A stretch of DNA of 64,000 bases from contig NC_070603.1 in assembly GCF_027172205.1 (NCBI RefSeq), forward strand, positions 6,312,501 to 6,376,500, given 5' to 3'. This document shows, in pieces, positions 42,370 through 54,100 of the stretch. Position numbers and translations under genes: made by a program. Below the pieces are notes generated by a model. It was not told the DNA's origin. It made no database searches and saw only the letters and a program-made list of their open reading frames with translations. Source of the stretch: Podarcis raffonei (Eukaryota; Chordata; Lepidosauria; Squamata; Lacertidae). Every line of letters starts with the position of its first letter. Within the stretch, counting starts at the first letter, position 1.

Positions 42370-45127
42370 CCCCCTCTCGAATCACGTTCTGAGAGGAGTT
42401 GTGAACACACATTTATAGACTTCTGAGTGTTCAACACTTTCCCCATTGCCTTCCGCCCCTTCCTGGCATCGTTGTTAGGCACCTGTTGAACCTCCTCACA
42501 AATCTCAGGTTCGCACTGTGCGAAACCAACCCATGCATTTGTGACCTGAAACCTCTCAGGTGGAATTCCCTTTGTAGCCCGAGATGACCGCCTGGGCACA
42601 AACTGGGGTGCTCCTTCTGACCCACTGGGGCCAGCAAGTGCGTCTTCCTCATCAGAAGATTCCCCCTCTGACTTGACACATCTGTGAGCTTTCTCCATTA
42701 TGCGGACAGGAGATGAAGGCTCACTCTTGGACACTCTTTTAACAACCTGTGGAGACGCCCTACTCTGTTCAGGGACCTGGTCTCCACCAGCAGGTTCAGG
42801 CTCTGGCTCTCCCTCCTCCTCAGAGTCAGACAGACAATCTGAGTGAACATCAGGGCTCGCTTTGCGCCTTGCCCAACCATCCTGCTCATAGAACTCAGCC
42901 TGTTTACTGACCAGAAGCTTGGTCTGATCACCTTCTGGATATGCAAACCTCCATCCCTTTGTCGTAGGTTCATACCCACAGAAGATCATTTCCTGGTACC
43001 TTGGGCCACCCTCCTGCTGTTGAAACTTTGGTACAGGCACCATGGCTCTGCTACCGAAAGCACGAAAGAAATGCACAAGCGGCCTCTGTCCGTGAGCAGG
43101 AAATACGGGGTGTCACCTACCACTGAATTGTAGCACCTGTTCATCGTGAAATTGGCTGTCTTTACCGCCTCCCCCCCAAAACTTTGAGGCAAACCAGAGT
43201 CATCCAGTAGAATCTCTGATGCTTGAACCAGAGCTTTACTCCTAAGCTCTGCCACGCCACTCTCCTGAGGAGAAGTCACCTTGTGACGTATCCCTCTCTG
43301 GCGAAAGAAACTCTTTAGAGCAGACCCAGTGACCTCTGAACCTCGGTCACACTTGAACCCCTGCACCTTGGTGGAGAACCTTAGTTCCACCTCAGCAACC
43401 CAATCTTTGATCAGTTGTGTTGCCTCCTCCTTAGTTCTCAGCGTGTACGCCCATGAGTTCTGCGTAAAATCATCTGTCAGCACCATCAGAACCTTGGCTT
43501 TGCCCAGACTTGGCTGTGGCATACCAAAAAGGTCTGCATGTACAAGCTCAAAAGGCTTAGTGGTTACTCTCTCCACCCTGGGATGATTAAATCCCTTGTT
43601 CCTGGCTTTTCTGCAAGCTCTGCAATTCAAAGGTTGACCACATTCCTTTACCCGGCACCCTTTGGTGCACTCTGATAACATCTGAATGTCTTCACAGGAA
43701 CCATGTGACATTCTCTTGTGCCACACGCAAGCACACGACACATGAGTGTGATCAGTGGCTTTCCCAGCATTCCCCTCACCCTCCAGAGGTGTTTCCAGAA
43801 CAAAGAGGTTGTTCTGATTTTTCTCAATACGTGCTAGCTGCCTTCCCCCTCTGGAAATTGTACAAACATTTTTCTCAAAACACACCACAAATCCCTCCTG
43901 TAAGAGACAAGGTACAGATAAAAGACAATGTTTTATCCCCGGCGACACGTAGACATCCAGCTGCGCCTGTAAGAAAGAGACAAACACATTTCCAACAGTG
44001 GTTAAATGTCTCTGTGACCCATTAGCAAAAACAACTGTTTTCCCAGTTGAAACAGCTCTGCAGTTCCTTATCTCGACACCAGGTGTCTCTGTTACCAGAT
44101 GAGTGTTGGTAGCAGAGTCCACAATCCAACGCAGCACTCCCTCCTCACTGGAGTTGTCCTTCTTTGTTGCCTTAGCAACGGACTTCCTGCTGCCCCCGAC
44201 CTTGCAGGTGATGTTTTCCAACACTGCCATTGAAGCAGTCAGCTGATAAGCGTTTCCTTCCCCCTCTGGAGCATGCTGCGGTCTCCCACGCCTGCCTCCT
44301 CTTCTGGACTGGTCGCCATGGAAACCCGGCTGGTTCCCATGGGAAGCAACCTTGGACACATCCTGCCCTGTCTCCCTTGCTCTCTGTGGGCAGCTGCGAC
44401 ACAGATGGTCAGAAGAATTGCAGACAAAACAACGCCGAGTGGAAAACTTTGCAAACTTGCCTTTGGTCTTCTCTGCCCCCCCAACCTTTCCAGCAGCGCT
44501 CCTTGAGGCTTTTCTGCTTTTGGGGACGTGGCTTTTGGCTTCTGCTGTGGTTTCTCTGCAAACCCCCTCCAGCTCCTGCCAAACAGCCTGGGCACTCTCA
44601 AGACCCTTGGAATGACCTGCACCCCCACTCTCAGGTGCAAAGTTCCCAGTGGAACAGATTGCCACTGCATTTCTCTTCTCTTCTCTCAGCCGCTCTCCAG
44701 CACACTGCTCATGTGTGGAAGCATTGCAACAGCCTTCCAACACAGTCCCAGCCCCCTCTGGGCTTCTTGGGCGTCCCTCAGCCCCTCCTGGGCTTGGTGC
44801 CTCCTCAGAGCAGCTCTCAGCCCCCTCTGGCCTGGCTCCCACCGTCTTCTGTGCCTGCCACTCGACCCAGGGCTTGCTCCCGTCCACCTTATCAAAAGGG
44901 ACTGACGATTCCTGGCTGTCTGCCATCTTCGCCCAGCCTACTTACGTACAGTAGTAGCACCTCCCGGTCCAGCAGATCAGATCTTCCCAGTGAGCTCCCC
45001 TCTGCCTCAAACGTTAGGCACAGCTCCAACTGGCTTTTGGTTGCAGTCTTCTCCTCAGCCGGCTTCTCCCACACGCACGAACGTTGCTTATCTCTGCTTC
45101 AAAGCGTTTGCTGATGACCCCATAACC

Positions 45128-45491
45128 TGAGCCATTCCCGGGGGGGTCCGGCACGCTTCCTCTGCGCGGCTCTGATTTCCCCAGGGACCTCCGACTCCAG
45201 CAGAACGTAAACACAGCGGAACAGAAGCAGGGTCGCCGTGTGTGCATAATAACTCTGGCTGAACGCAGGCTGTCTCCTTATCTTTGTTTTAAGTCTTTAT
45301 TCCTTAGCAAAACACAACAGTTATAAATCTCCTGGCGACAATGCGCTCATCGCTGCTCTCTCGCAACGGAGCAAAACACACACTGACTGAGACACAGAAA
45401 ACACTCCCCTCAGTATTCTAAAACCACGCCTCAGAATGTGAGACGTCACTCAGAACTTCTTAACCCTGCGAGTTCTGAGCCTCTCTCCACA
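45128..45491 (-). repeat. Copia 2, 5' LTR
   Basis: 364 bp. It precedes the primer-binding site on the minus strand. Confidence 0.92.
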
Positions 45492-45920
45492 GGCGCTGGG
45501 TGGAGTGCGCCCCACCGCGGGAATTCGAACCGCCGACCATGCGATCAGCAAGTCCTAGGCGCTGAGGTTTTACCCACAGCGCCACCCACATCCCATGCCA
45601 CCCGCGTCCCTTAGATCTATCCAATTACCGCCTTGTTTCGAATCTTCCATTCCTGGGTAAGATGATTGAGAGAGCGGTTGCTGAACAGCTTGGCAGGTTT
45701 CTGGATGAAACATCAGCTCTGGATCCATTCCAGTCCGGCTTCTGCGCTGGTCATGGGACCGAGACGGCTCTGGTTGCCCTAACAGATGATCTCCGCAGGC
45801 AGCTGGATCGAAGCGGGTCGGGGCTGCTGATTCTTCTAGACCTGTCAGCAGCCTTCGACATGGTCGATCACCAACTCCTGGACCACCACCTTGCCCACGT
45901 GTGGATCCAGGGCACAGTCT

Positions 45921-47757
45921 ATTATAAACGAGTTCCCAACATCTGGCGTGGTTCCTTTCACCATCAAAGCCTTTGCAGGTTTCACCGAAGACTTGGTATG
46001 ACCTTTGCCTGACGCCTCAGGCTTTGCTGAGCGGCCCTTAGCTCCTTTTGGCTGGCGTGGCTTCTTACAGTTCCGCTGAAGATGCCCAGCCTGTCCACAA
46101 TTATAACATCGGACAACGTTCAAAGCTACAGCATTCTCTCCAGTAGCCACATAAGCGGGGGAATTAGAACTCCGTTCCTCCCTCCCCCTGTCCTTTACTT
46201 CCAGTGCAGCAAGCCTGTCCTGTTCGTTCAGAACTACGGCAGACACCCTCTCCGCGGTCAAATCTTGAGCCAGAAGGGAACCAAGCTGACTGGCAACGGT
46301 TTTGTAAGTCCGATTTAGGCTGTTTATCATCATGAAGCAAAACACTTCCTCCTGCAGACGGAAATTGCGTTCCACCATCTGTTGGCGCAGATATTTCATT
46401 TCCGTCAGGTGCGCTTGAACATCTCCATCAGGCGCAAGCCTCAGATTGGTCAGCTTCTCAAAATACAGCAACGCTGAAGAACCAGCATCCCTCTGATGTG
46501 TTCTACGCAGCGTCTCCCAAATCTCTCGTGCATACTCTAAATTCTGAATATGCACCAATTGGCTATCTGAGACACACAGAATTATAGCCGTCCTGGCTTT
46601 CAGATTCTGTGATTCCCAACCTCGCGTTGGTGCTGCAGGGATTGGGTTCTCAATCACCTCAAAGATCCTCTGATTCTGCAGCAGGGCCTTCATCTTTATA
46701 GACCAAGATGAATAATTGTCATTAGTCAGGGGAGGTGGATAAGGTAAACCTCCCCCCTTCTTGGCATCCATTCTGAATCCAAGTGTCTGCTCTCACTTTC
46801 GAGCCATTAAAATCCAAAAGCACTTTTGGGATGTTTTTCTGCCTTCTCTGGCAGGAAAGCTGCACGCTGTTTAAAGCTCTTGCCAAGATAGACAAAACAA
46901 TTCCTCTTCCCAGGCTCTTTGACTGAGCCAGTAACTTTCCAAGCTTACTGACTGTCGTTCCCTAGCAACTGTGCATACCTCTTCCTCGGACAGGAAATCT
47001 TATCAACCACAAGAATTCCTGGTATGCAAACCTTTGCTTTCAGAGCTGTTTTTCCAAACGCAGCTCTCGTGAACCAGAGAATGAATCAATCTGCGTTCAC
47101 ACTTTTTAGCCCGAAATTCAGCATACCTTTTGGGGCTCCGTTGCCTGGAAAACACCCCTCTCGGTGTCCAGCTGTCTGTTCAGCTTCTGGCTGCACGCAG
47201 ACGTTATCTTATCTTCTTAGGTGCAGAGGATGGCAACGATTCATCGACCTCTCACCTCTCATGCTGATTCCCATGGATCAGATAACCATCGGCATATGCT
47301 ACCAGTTGTTGGTTTTCAAGCCAAAAGTCAGAGGAATTGGCCACCCTCCAGGTGCCCGGCTTGAAACCTTGTTGACCTCCCTGTCAGCGACTCCCGGCAA
47401 GACCAGGTGAGGTCTCCAATCGGCGATTCTTCTCAACGTGAGAAGAACACACCTCCCCTCTCATCCCCAGGGAGGGGAAAGAGACAGACAGAAATGTATT
47501 TACATGCCTTTATTTCTGTCCTTCCAGCAGTACAGAGAAACGTGACTGCTCTCTCTCATCACCAACAGCAGAGAGAGAAAAAACTCCTCCCATGTACTTC
47601 CAGTACAGGGTCATGTGACACTCTGAGCTAACATCCGGTGCTCAGTGCACTGAATAGACTGTCCCTTGTTCCCACGGTACAGTCCCATAACGTCAACATC
47701 CTGTTTGGCTTTCCAGCCATCTGGAGCACTCAGCTGCATTGCTCCTTTTTCGTAACA
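45921..47757 (-). mobile_element. Ty1/copia retrotransposon 3, fragment with 5' LTR and gag
   Basis: Minus-strand fragment. The 5' LTR is 47307-47757, followed by a leader and a gag frame (46771 down to 45921) with a UBN2-type start (LTNDNYSSWSIKMKALLQNQ) and a CCHC knuckle CYNCGQAGHLQRNC, reaching the start of protease. The rest is missing, so it is broken. It is a different lineage from copia 1 and 2. Its outer LTR edge abuts array intron sequence at 47758. Confidence 0.82.
47307..47757 (-). repeat. Copia 3, 5' LTR
   Basis: About 451 bp. Minus strand begins 'tgttacgaaaaagg' and ends '...ccaaca'. A putative primer-binding site 'tggtagca' follows at 47297-47304, which would match the 3' end of initiator tRNA-Met. 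The inner boundary is inferred from this and from the CA end. Confidence 0.6.
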
Positions 47758-48980
47758 GTTTCCATGCTCTGGATCAGGCCAGGGATTATCTGTATCATCA
47801 TCTGCTTATCTTTACTCCACTTTCCCACAAAATGTGGTCTGAGTGACTCCCAATACAGTGGTACCTCGTGTTAAGTACCTAATTCGTTCCAGAGGTCTGT
47901 TCTTAACCTGAAACTGTTCTTAACCTGAAGCACCACTTTAGCTAATGGGGCCTCCTGCTGCCGCTGCACCGCCGGAGCACAATTTCTGTTCTCATCCTGA
48001 AGCAAAGTTCTTAACACGAGGTACTATTTCTGGGTAAGTGGAGTCTGTTACCTGAAGCATATATAAGCTGAAGCATATGTAACCCGAGGTACCACTGTAT
48101 ATAAAAAATAAAAAGTATGACCATTTAAAAAAGTATTAGAAACAACTAAAATCAATAAGGCAATGAATGGGGAAGGAATTCCATGGGGTCTCCTTAATTC
48201 AGCCTCTGTCAAGAGCTGCTAGGATTGCCAAATAACCTGAAAGATTATTGCTTTATGCCTTTGACAGCAGCTTGTTCTGTGAAGTCACACAGTGAAACTT
48301 CATTATGTATGAAGATAAATGTTCCTGTCTGATAATGTCCACAGATACAAGAGACCATAATCAATGCTGCAAGATTTTAATTTTAATTTTAAAAAATTTA
48401 ATTAAAAATGATCAACCTGATTCTAAAAGCACAGATGCAAGATATCATAATCAGTGTTGCAAGATTTTAATTTTAACTGACAAGCAGCTGCAGGACCTCA
48501 AACTGATTAGCCAGCATTTGCAGTGTAGGAGAAGCCTCTGGAGTCATTTGGCTGATCTACACTGAATTTTTCCTCCTCATGGCAGCTGGGAAAGGAGGCA
48601 ATTTAGATGGGGGGAAATACTTGGGAGAAGAAGGGAGCAGAGCAGTTATATTGCAATATCTTTTAAGATGCTTCCCATTTAAATGTGTTTGGGGAGCCCA
48701 GAGCAGAGAATATGGAAGGTATAACCTTCTGGATCAGACCAATGTCTCTTCTCAGCCACCATTCAGTTACCAGCAGATGACTTCTCGAAAGCAGCAATCA
48801 AGCGCACTCTCCCTTCCTGTCTTGGCTGTCCAATCCACTTTTAAAACCATCCAAGTGGGTGGGCATCCCTATCTCCTGTGGCTGTTAGATCTATATTTTA
48901 ATTAAGAGAAGTACTTTCTATTAGCTGTCCTGGACCTTCCAACATTCATTAGATGTCCATGAGTTCTAGTGTTGGAGAAT
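47758..48980 (+). repeat. Array intron start, MITE and intron block, plus copy
   Basis: 47758-47855 is the intron sequence that normally follows an exon donor, but the exon before it is absent. The MITE at 47856-48097 and the block at 48098-48980 follow as in 32064-33182. No gene. Confidence 0.75.
47856..48097. mobile_element. Tigger/pogo-like MITE 6
   Basis: Same as MITE 4, TA-flanked. Confidence 0.85.
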
Positions 48981-49072
48981 GAGAAGCAGTGTGGTGCAGT
49001 GGTTAGAGTTTCAGACTAGGACCTAGGAGACCTGGGTTCAAATCTCCACTTGGCATACTGCTCATTGGGTGA
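48981..49072 (+). mobile_element. MIR/CORE-like SINE, short copy
   Basis: Same cut-off form as 33183-33274. Confidence 0.65.
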
Positions 49073-50070
49073 GGTCCCATTGGCTGGGGGCATGTACCAG
49101 TTTCAGAATTCAGATTTCTTCTCTGCTTCTACCTCTGATGCCCTCTAGGTGGTAGTAGGAGGGAACAGATGCTTCCAGTTAGGCTGGGCATGGGATATTT
49201 GCTCATTAAATTCAGAAAAAAGAGGAGAAATACAAGTACGTTTGCCCTTCTGTGTGTGTGTGTGTGGTGTGTACACACATCTACACACAAACACACACAC
49301 ATTTTTCTTATGAATATAAAAAGACACTTTTATGGGCTTCTTATAAATGGAGAAAGAGAGAGGGCAAGAAAGAAAGCAAAAAGTGGAGCTATATTTCCTG
49401 ATGTGCACAATTGATTTGCTTAAATTGGAAAAACATCTCTTGATCTTGTACTTCTCATTGTATTCTCCAGTTCATCACATGACAAAATATGTCATATGTG
49501 TTTAAAAATCAGGTCAGTAAAGAATCACTAAAGAATGGGGGAAATACGTGGATTATTTAAAAAATATTTGCAAACATTTAACTACATTAGCAGGAAGAAC
49601 ACAACACAAGAAGTTAAATAATAACTTATTTGGAAACCAGACAGTAACAATTATAAGGAACTATAGGGGAAATGCAGTGATAAAAGTGAAACCAGAAGAT
49701 GAAACAGAAGGGGAGGAGGGAAATCCAATTATGTTTTTATTTCTGAAGATGTACTGCATTTCAGATCTTTTGTAAAACTGAAAACTCGAAAAATAAAATT
49801 AACAAACAAAACAAATTGGGGATTGGACCTTGAGCAAGTGCAATATGTGATGCAGTGATGGCAAAATAAGGCATATGACCTGTTGGATGCTAATGCTGGG
49901 CTTGCACAATATCTGAGCTTAGTGTTGCTTATGTCTAGATATTTATAGGATGATACTGTTTCTCTTCATTTGGTTGTTCAGTGAATAAGCAGCTAGCTAG
50001 AGCTATTGTTTATACTTGTTTTAGCTTGCCTCTGCTGCAAGCAGCTCATTGCTTCGTTTCTCCTTCCCCT
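49073..50070 (+). repeat. CCAAT module plus expanded promoter-flank block
   Basis: Same as 33275-34262. Contains a CA/TG tract near 49250-49305. Non-coding. Confidence 0.65.
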
Positions 50071-50205
50071 CAATTACACTGCGAGGGAGGCTAAATAGAG
50101 CAGTGAGCTTCATGGTGGAGCAGGGGTTGGGATTTGGTTTCTCCAAGGCTTGCTAGGTCCCTGTGTGCCCCACTCTTGCAAGCTTATTGCCTGCTGGTTT
50201 TAGCC
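50071..50205 (+). promoter_or_regulatory. Putative promoter and leader of exon copy at 50206
   Basis: TATA-like 'ctaaatag' at 50091-50098, about 115 bp before the ATG, then the conserved leader. The CCAAT module is about 1 kb upstream (expanded form). Confidence 0.45.
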
Positions 50206-50518
50206 ATGTGGCTCTACCTGGCTGCCCTGCTGGGGCTTTACTTCCTTCGCCGATTGTACCAGGAGAGACAGACGGTGGAGAACCTGACGGAAAAATATGT
50301 CTTCATCACGGGCTGTTCCTCTGGCTTTGGGAACCATCTTGCCAGGCATCTGGATGCCCGGGGTCTGCGGGTGCTGGCAGCCTGTCTCACGCAGAAGGGG
50401 GCAGAGCAGCTGGGCAAGGCCACCTCAGAGCGCTTGAAAACCACCATTCTGGATGTCACCAGTACAGAGAGCGTTGCGGCAGCAACGGAGTGGGTGAAAG
50501 AACAAGTGGGGAACAAAG
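50206..50518 (+). CDS. RDH16-like: RDH16/HSD17B6-like SDR, first coding exon (plus copy 3, open, mosaic)
   Basis: 104 codons plus one base, donor 'aaag|gtagct'. It has the anchor MWLYLAALLGLYFLRRLYQE (leucine where the others have tryptophan at 17), TGCSSGFG at 35-42 and LDVT at 82-85. The first half (SSGFGNHLARHL) follows the 27460/34511 type, while the second half (LAACLTQKGAEQLGKATSER, KEQVGNKG) follows the 10758 type, so it is a recombinant. Intact frame and a TATA-like box. The next feature downstream is the MITE and then an L1, not a second exon. Confidence 0.8.
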
Positions 50519-50634
50519 GTAGCTTTTTGTTGTTTTGTTTCCATGCTCTGGATCAGGCCAGGGATTATCTGTATCATCATCTGCTTATCTTTACTCCACT
50601 TTCCCACAAAATGTGACCTGAGTGACTCCCAATA

Positions 50635-50876
50635 CAGTGGTACCTCGTGTTAAGTACCTAATTCGTTCCAGAGGTCTGTTCTTAACCTGAAACTGTTCTT
50701 AACCTGAAGCACCACTTTAGCTAATGGGGCCTCCTGCTGCCGCTGCACCGCCGGAGCACAATTTCTGTTCTCATCCTGAAGCAAAGTTCTTAACACGAGG
50801 TACTATTTCTGGGTAAGTGGAGTCTGTTACCTGAAGCATATATAAGCTGAAGCATATGTAACCCGAGGTACCACTG
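50635..50876. mobile_element. Tigger/pogo-like MITE 7
   Basis: Same as MITE 4, TA-flanked, 116 bp after the donor. Confidence 0.85.
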
Positions 50877-51198
50877 TATATAAAAAATAAAAAGTATGAC
50901 CATTTAAAAAAGTATTTTTTTTTTAATAAAATTTTTATTGGCTTTTCAACATATATTATAAGACACTACAAACAACAAACACAAACAAACAAACATAAAA
51001 ACATGTATAATTTCATAAATTTTTTCATGTACCCACTTTCAGCGACTTCCCCATGCCTCCCTTTTCTGCATCCCTATTTTAAACTTTTTCAGCAACCCCT
51101 GATCTAAATTACTTATAAATTCCTTTCTTTAAACCCTTTTCTTTCCTCTTATCCAATCATTTATCTCTGCAAATCTGCTATGCTTTACTCATGACATT

Positions 51199-54100
51199 TT
51201 AACACTCACTAATTTTACAAGAATTTTTAAGATAAAATTTGAATTTCTTCCAATCTTCTTCCACCGTCTCTTTCCCTTGGTCACGGATTCTGCCCGTCAT
51301 CTCTGCCAATCCCATGTAGTCGATCACCTTCGTCTGCCACTCTTCCAGTGTGGGTAGTTCTTGTGTCTTCCAATACTTTGCTAGTAAAACTCTTGCTGCT
51401 GTTGTAGCATACATAAAAAACGTCCTATCTTTCTTTGACACCAATTGGCCTACCATGCCCAGGAGAAAAGCCTCTGGTTTCTTATAAAAGGTACACTTAA
51501 GCACCTTCTTAATTTCATTATAAATCATTTCCCAGAAGGCCTTAATCCTTGGGCACGTCCACCAAAGGTGATAAAAAGTACCTTCAGTTTCATTACATTT
51601 CCAGCATTTATTATTGGGCAAGTGATAGATTTTTGCAAGCTTGACTGGGGTCATGTACCACCTATAAATCATTTTCATAATATTCTCTCTTAAGGCATTA
51701 CATGCCGTAAACTTCATTCCGGTGGTCCATAACTGTTCCCAGTCAGCAAACATAATATCATGTCCAATGTCCTGTGCCCATTTAATCATTGCTGATTTAA
51801 CCGTTTCATCCTGTGTATTCCATTTCAACAGCAAGTTGTACATTCTTGACAAAGTCTTAGTATTGGGTTCTAACAATTCTGTTTCTAACTTTGACTTTTC
51901 CACCTGGAAGCCGATTTTCCTGTCCTGTTTAAATACTTCATTTATCTGGTAATAATGAAGCCAATCTCTTACTTTAGACTTCAGTTTTTCATAGCTCTGT
52001 AATTTCACATTTCCACCTTCTTGTTCTATAATTTCCCAATATTTTGGCCATTTAGATTCCATATTAAGTTTTTTGACTTCCTTAGCCTCCATTGGTGACA
52101 ACCACCTAGGGGTTTTATTTTCCAACAGATCTTTATAACGAATCCAAACATTGTATAATGCTTTCCTAACAATATGGTTTTTGAAACCTTTGTGAGTTTT
52201 TACCTTGTCATACCATATATACGCATGCCAACCAAACCTATTATTGAACCCTTCTAAGTCCAAAATGTCTGTGTTCTCAAGAAGTAGCCAGTCTTTCAGC
52301 CAGCAGAAAGCTGCTGCTTCATAGTACAATTTTAAGTCCGGCAGGGCAAACCCCCCTCTTTCTTTTGCATCAGTTAATATCTTAAATTTTATTCTGGGCT
52401 TTTTGCCCTGCCAGACAAATCTAGATATATCTTTCTGCCACTTCTTGAAACAGTCCATTCTGTCCAGAATCTGCAATGTTTGAAACAAAAACAACATTCT
52501 TGGCAAAACATTCATCTTGATAACAGCAATTCGGCCTAACAAGGAAAGTCTCAGATTCGACCATATTTCTAAATCTTTCTTAATTTCTGTCCAACATTTC
52601 TCATAATTATCTTTAAATAAGTTCACATTCTTAGTTGTTAAATTAACCCCCAGATATTTCACTTTATTTGCTACCATTAATCCAGTTTCACTCTGAAACT
52701 TCTCTCTTTCCTCCACTGTTAGGTTTTTCCCCAATACCTTTGTTTTTTGTTTGTTTAGCTTAAAACCTGCTACTCGACCAAAAACTTGTATTATCTCCAA
52801 AACTCTTTTAGTACTAATGTCTGGCTCTTGCAAAGTTAGTACTAAATCATCTGCGAACGCTCTCAACTTATATTGTTTAGCTCCGACCTGAATCCCTTTA
52901 ACCAGCTGGTCCCCTCTAATCATATTTAATAACACCTCCAGAACAGATATGAAAAGTAATGGGGATATTGGGCACCCCTGTCGTGTCCCTTTTTCAATAG
53001 CAATTTCCTCAGTAACCACATTATTTACAATTAGTTTTGCTTTTTGTTCAGAATAGATTGCACCTATACCATTCTCAAAACCCTGGCCTACCCCCATTCC
53101 TTTGAGATTCTTTTTCATAAAACTCCAAGAGATATTGTCAAAGGCTTTCTCAGCGTCCACAAATATTAATACTGCCTTCGTATTAATATTGTTTTCGAGT
53201 AACTCCATAATGTCTATTATATTTCTCACATTGTCAGATAAGTGTCTTCCCGGGAGAAAGCCTGCCTGGTCTTTATGAATCTCACCCACCAAAACCCTCT
53301 TCAATCTTTTTGCCAAAATGTCTGCAAAAATTTTGTAATCCACATTGAGCAATGATATAGGGCGGTAGTTCTTAATCTGGTTCTTTTCAGTCTCAGATTT
53401 TGGTATAAGTGTAATGTATGCTTCTTTCCACGATTCAGGTGCCTTCTTCCCCTCTAAAATTTCATTGCAGACTTCCTTAAACGGTTGAATCAACCAGTCT
53501 TTCAAAACTTTGTAGTATCTGGAAGTCAAGCCATCTGGTCCTAGAGATTTTCCCAATTTCATATTTTGAATGGCTCCCTCTATTTCTTGCTCAGTTATTT
53601 TCTGGTTCAAAGTCACTTTACTTTGTTCAGATATTTTTTGTAATCCATATTTTTTAAGAAATTCCTCTATCTCTTTTTCGTCCACCGGCCCTTGTGCATA
53701 AAGTTTTCTGAAATAACTCTGAAAGCAGTTTCTAATCTCATTTGGCCTGAAAATGTTCTTTCCTTCAACCTCTAAGCTTGTAACCATATTCAACTTTTGC
53801 CTTTTCTTCAATTGCCATGCCAGAAGCTTCCCACATTTATCTGCCGATTCAAATGTCTTTTGTCTCATTTGTTTTATTTTCCATTCTATCTCCTGGTTCA
53901 TCAATCCCATATACTGTCTCTGGTAAAACTTTATTTCTCTTAAAATTTCATGGGACTTTGGCTTTGATCTCAATTTCTTTTCACCTTCTTTTATTTTTTC
54001 CAAGATCCTATCTTTCTTTTCATTCTGTCTCTTCTTTTTTAAAGTATTCTGCTGTATCAAAAATCCTCTCATGACGGCTTTACTTGCGTCCCAAATTGTT

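Larger units (their letters stand above)
42007..45491 (-). mobile_element. Ty1/copia LTR retrotransposon 2 (broken)
   Basis: Minus-strand element of about 3.5 kb with LTRs at 42007-42369 and 45128-45491 that are about 98% alike, so it is older than copia 1 but still fairly recent. Target duplication 'ggcgc' (42002-42006, 45492-45496). Primer-binding site 'ggttatggg' at 45119-45127. Recognisable parts are gag with a zinc knuckle, protease and integrase (42986-44926 and 42324-43076); reverse transcriptase and RNase H are not recognised. It is broken, with about two breaks, and would depend on other elements. It shares the PBS and purine tract style of copia 1, so it is of a related lineage. Confidence 0.9.
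41757..45610 (-). mobile_element. Sauria-type SINE, copy 3, split by copia 2
   Basis: The SINE parts are 41757-42006 and 45492-45610. The copia duplicated 'ggcgc' of the SINE. Confidence 0.8.
40692..45920 (+). mobile_element. CR1/L2-clade LINE, copy 3 (with nested SINE and copia)
   Basis: Matches copy 2: the endonuclease end and linker run open to about 41759, the SINE occupies 41757-45610 with a copia inside it, and the RT part (LLDLSAAFDMVDH) runs from about 45611 to 45920. Homology stops abruptly at 45920 against a copia fragment, so the YADD box and 3' end are absent. Confidence 0.87.

Noticed and set aside
44230-45114. Long plus-strand frame opposite copia 2 gag
   Set aside because: Shadow frame of the GC-rich gag region on the other strand.
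48305-48905. Open frames beginning MYEDKCSC and MAAGKGGN that recur in each unit as possible new genes
   Set aside because: They lie in the intron block, have no recognisable domain, vary by small indels between copies and are explained by recent duplication of non-coding sequence.
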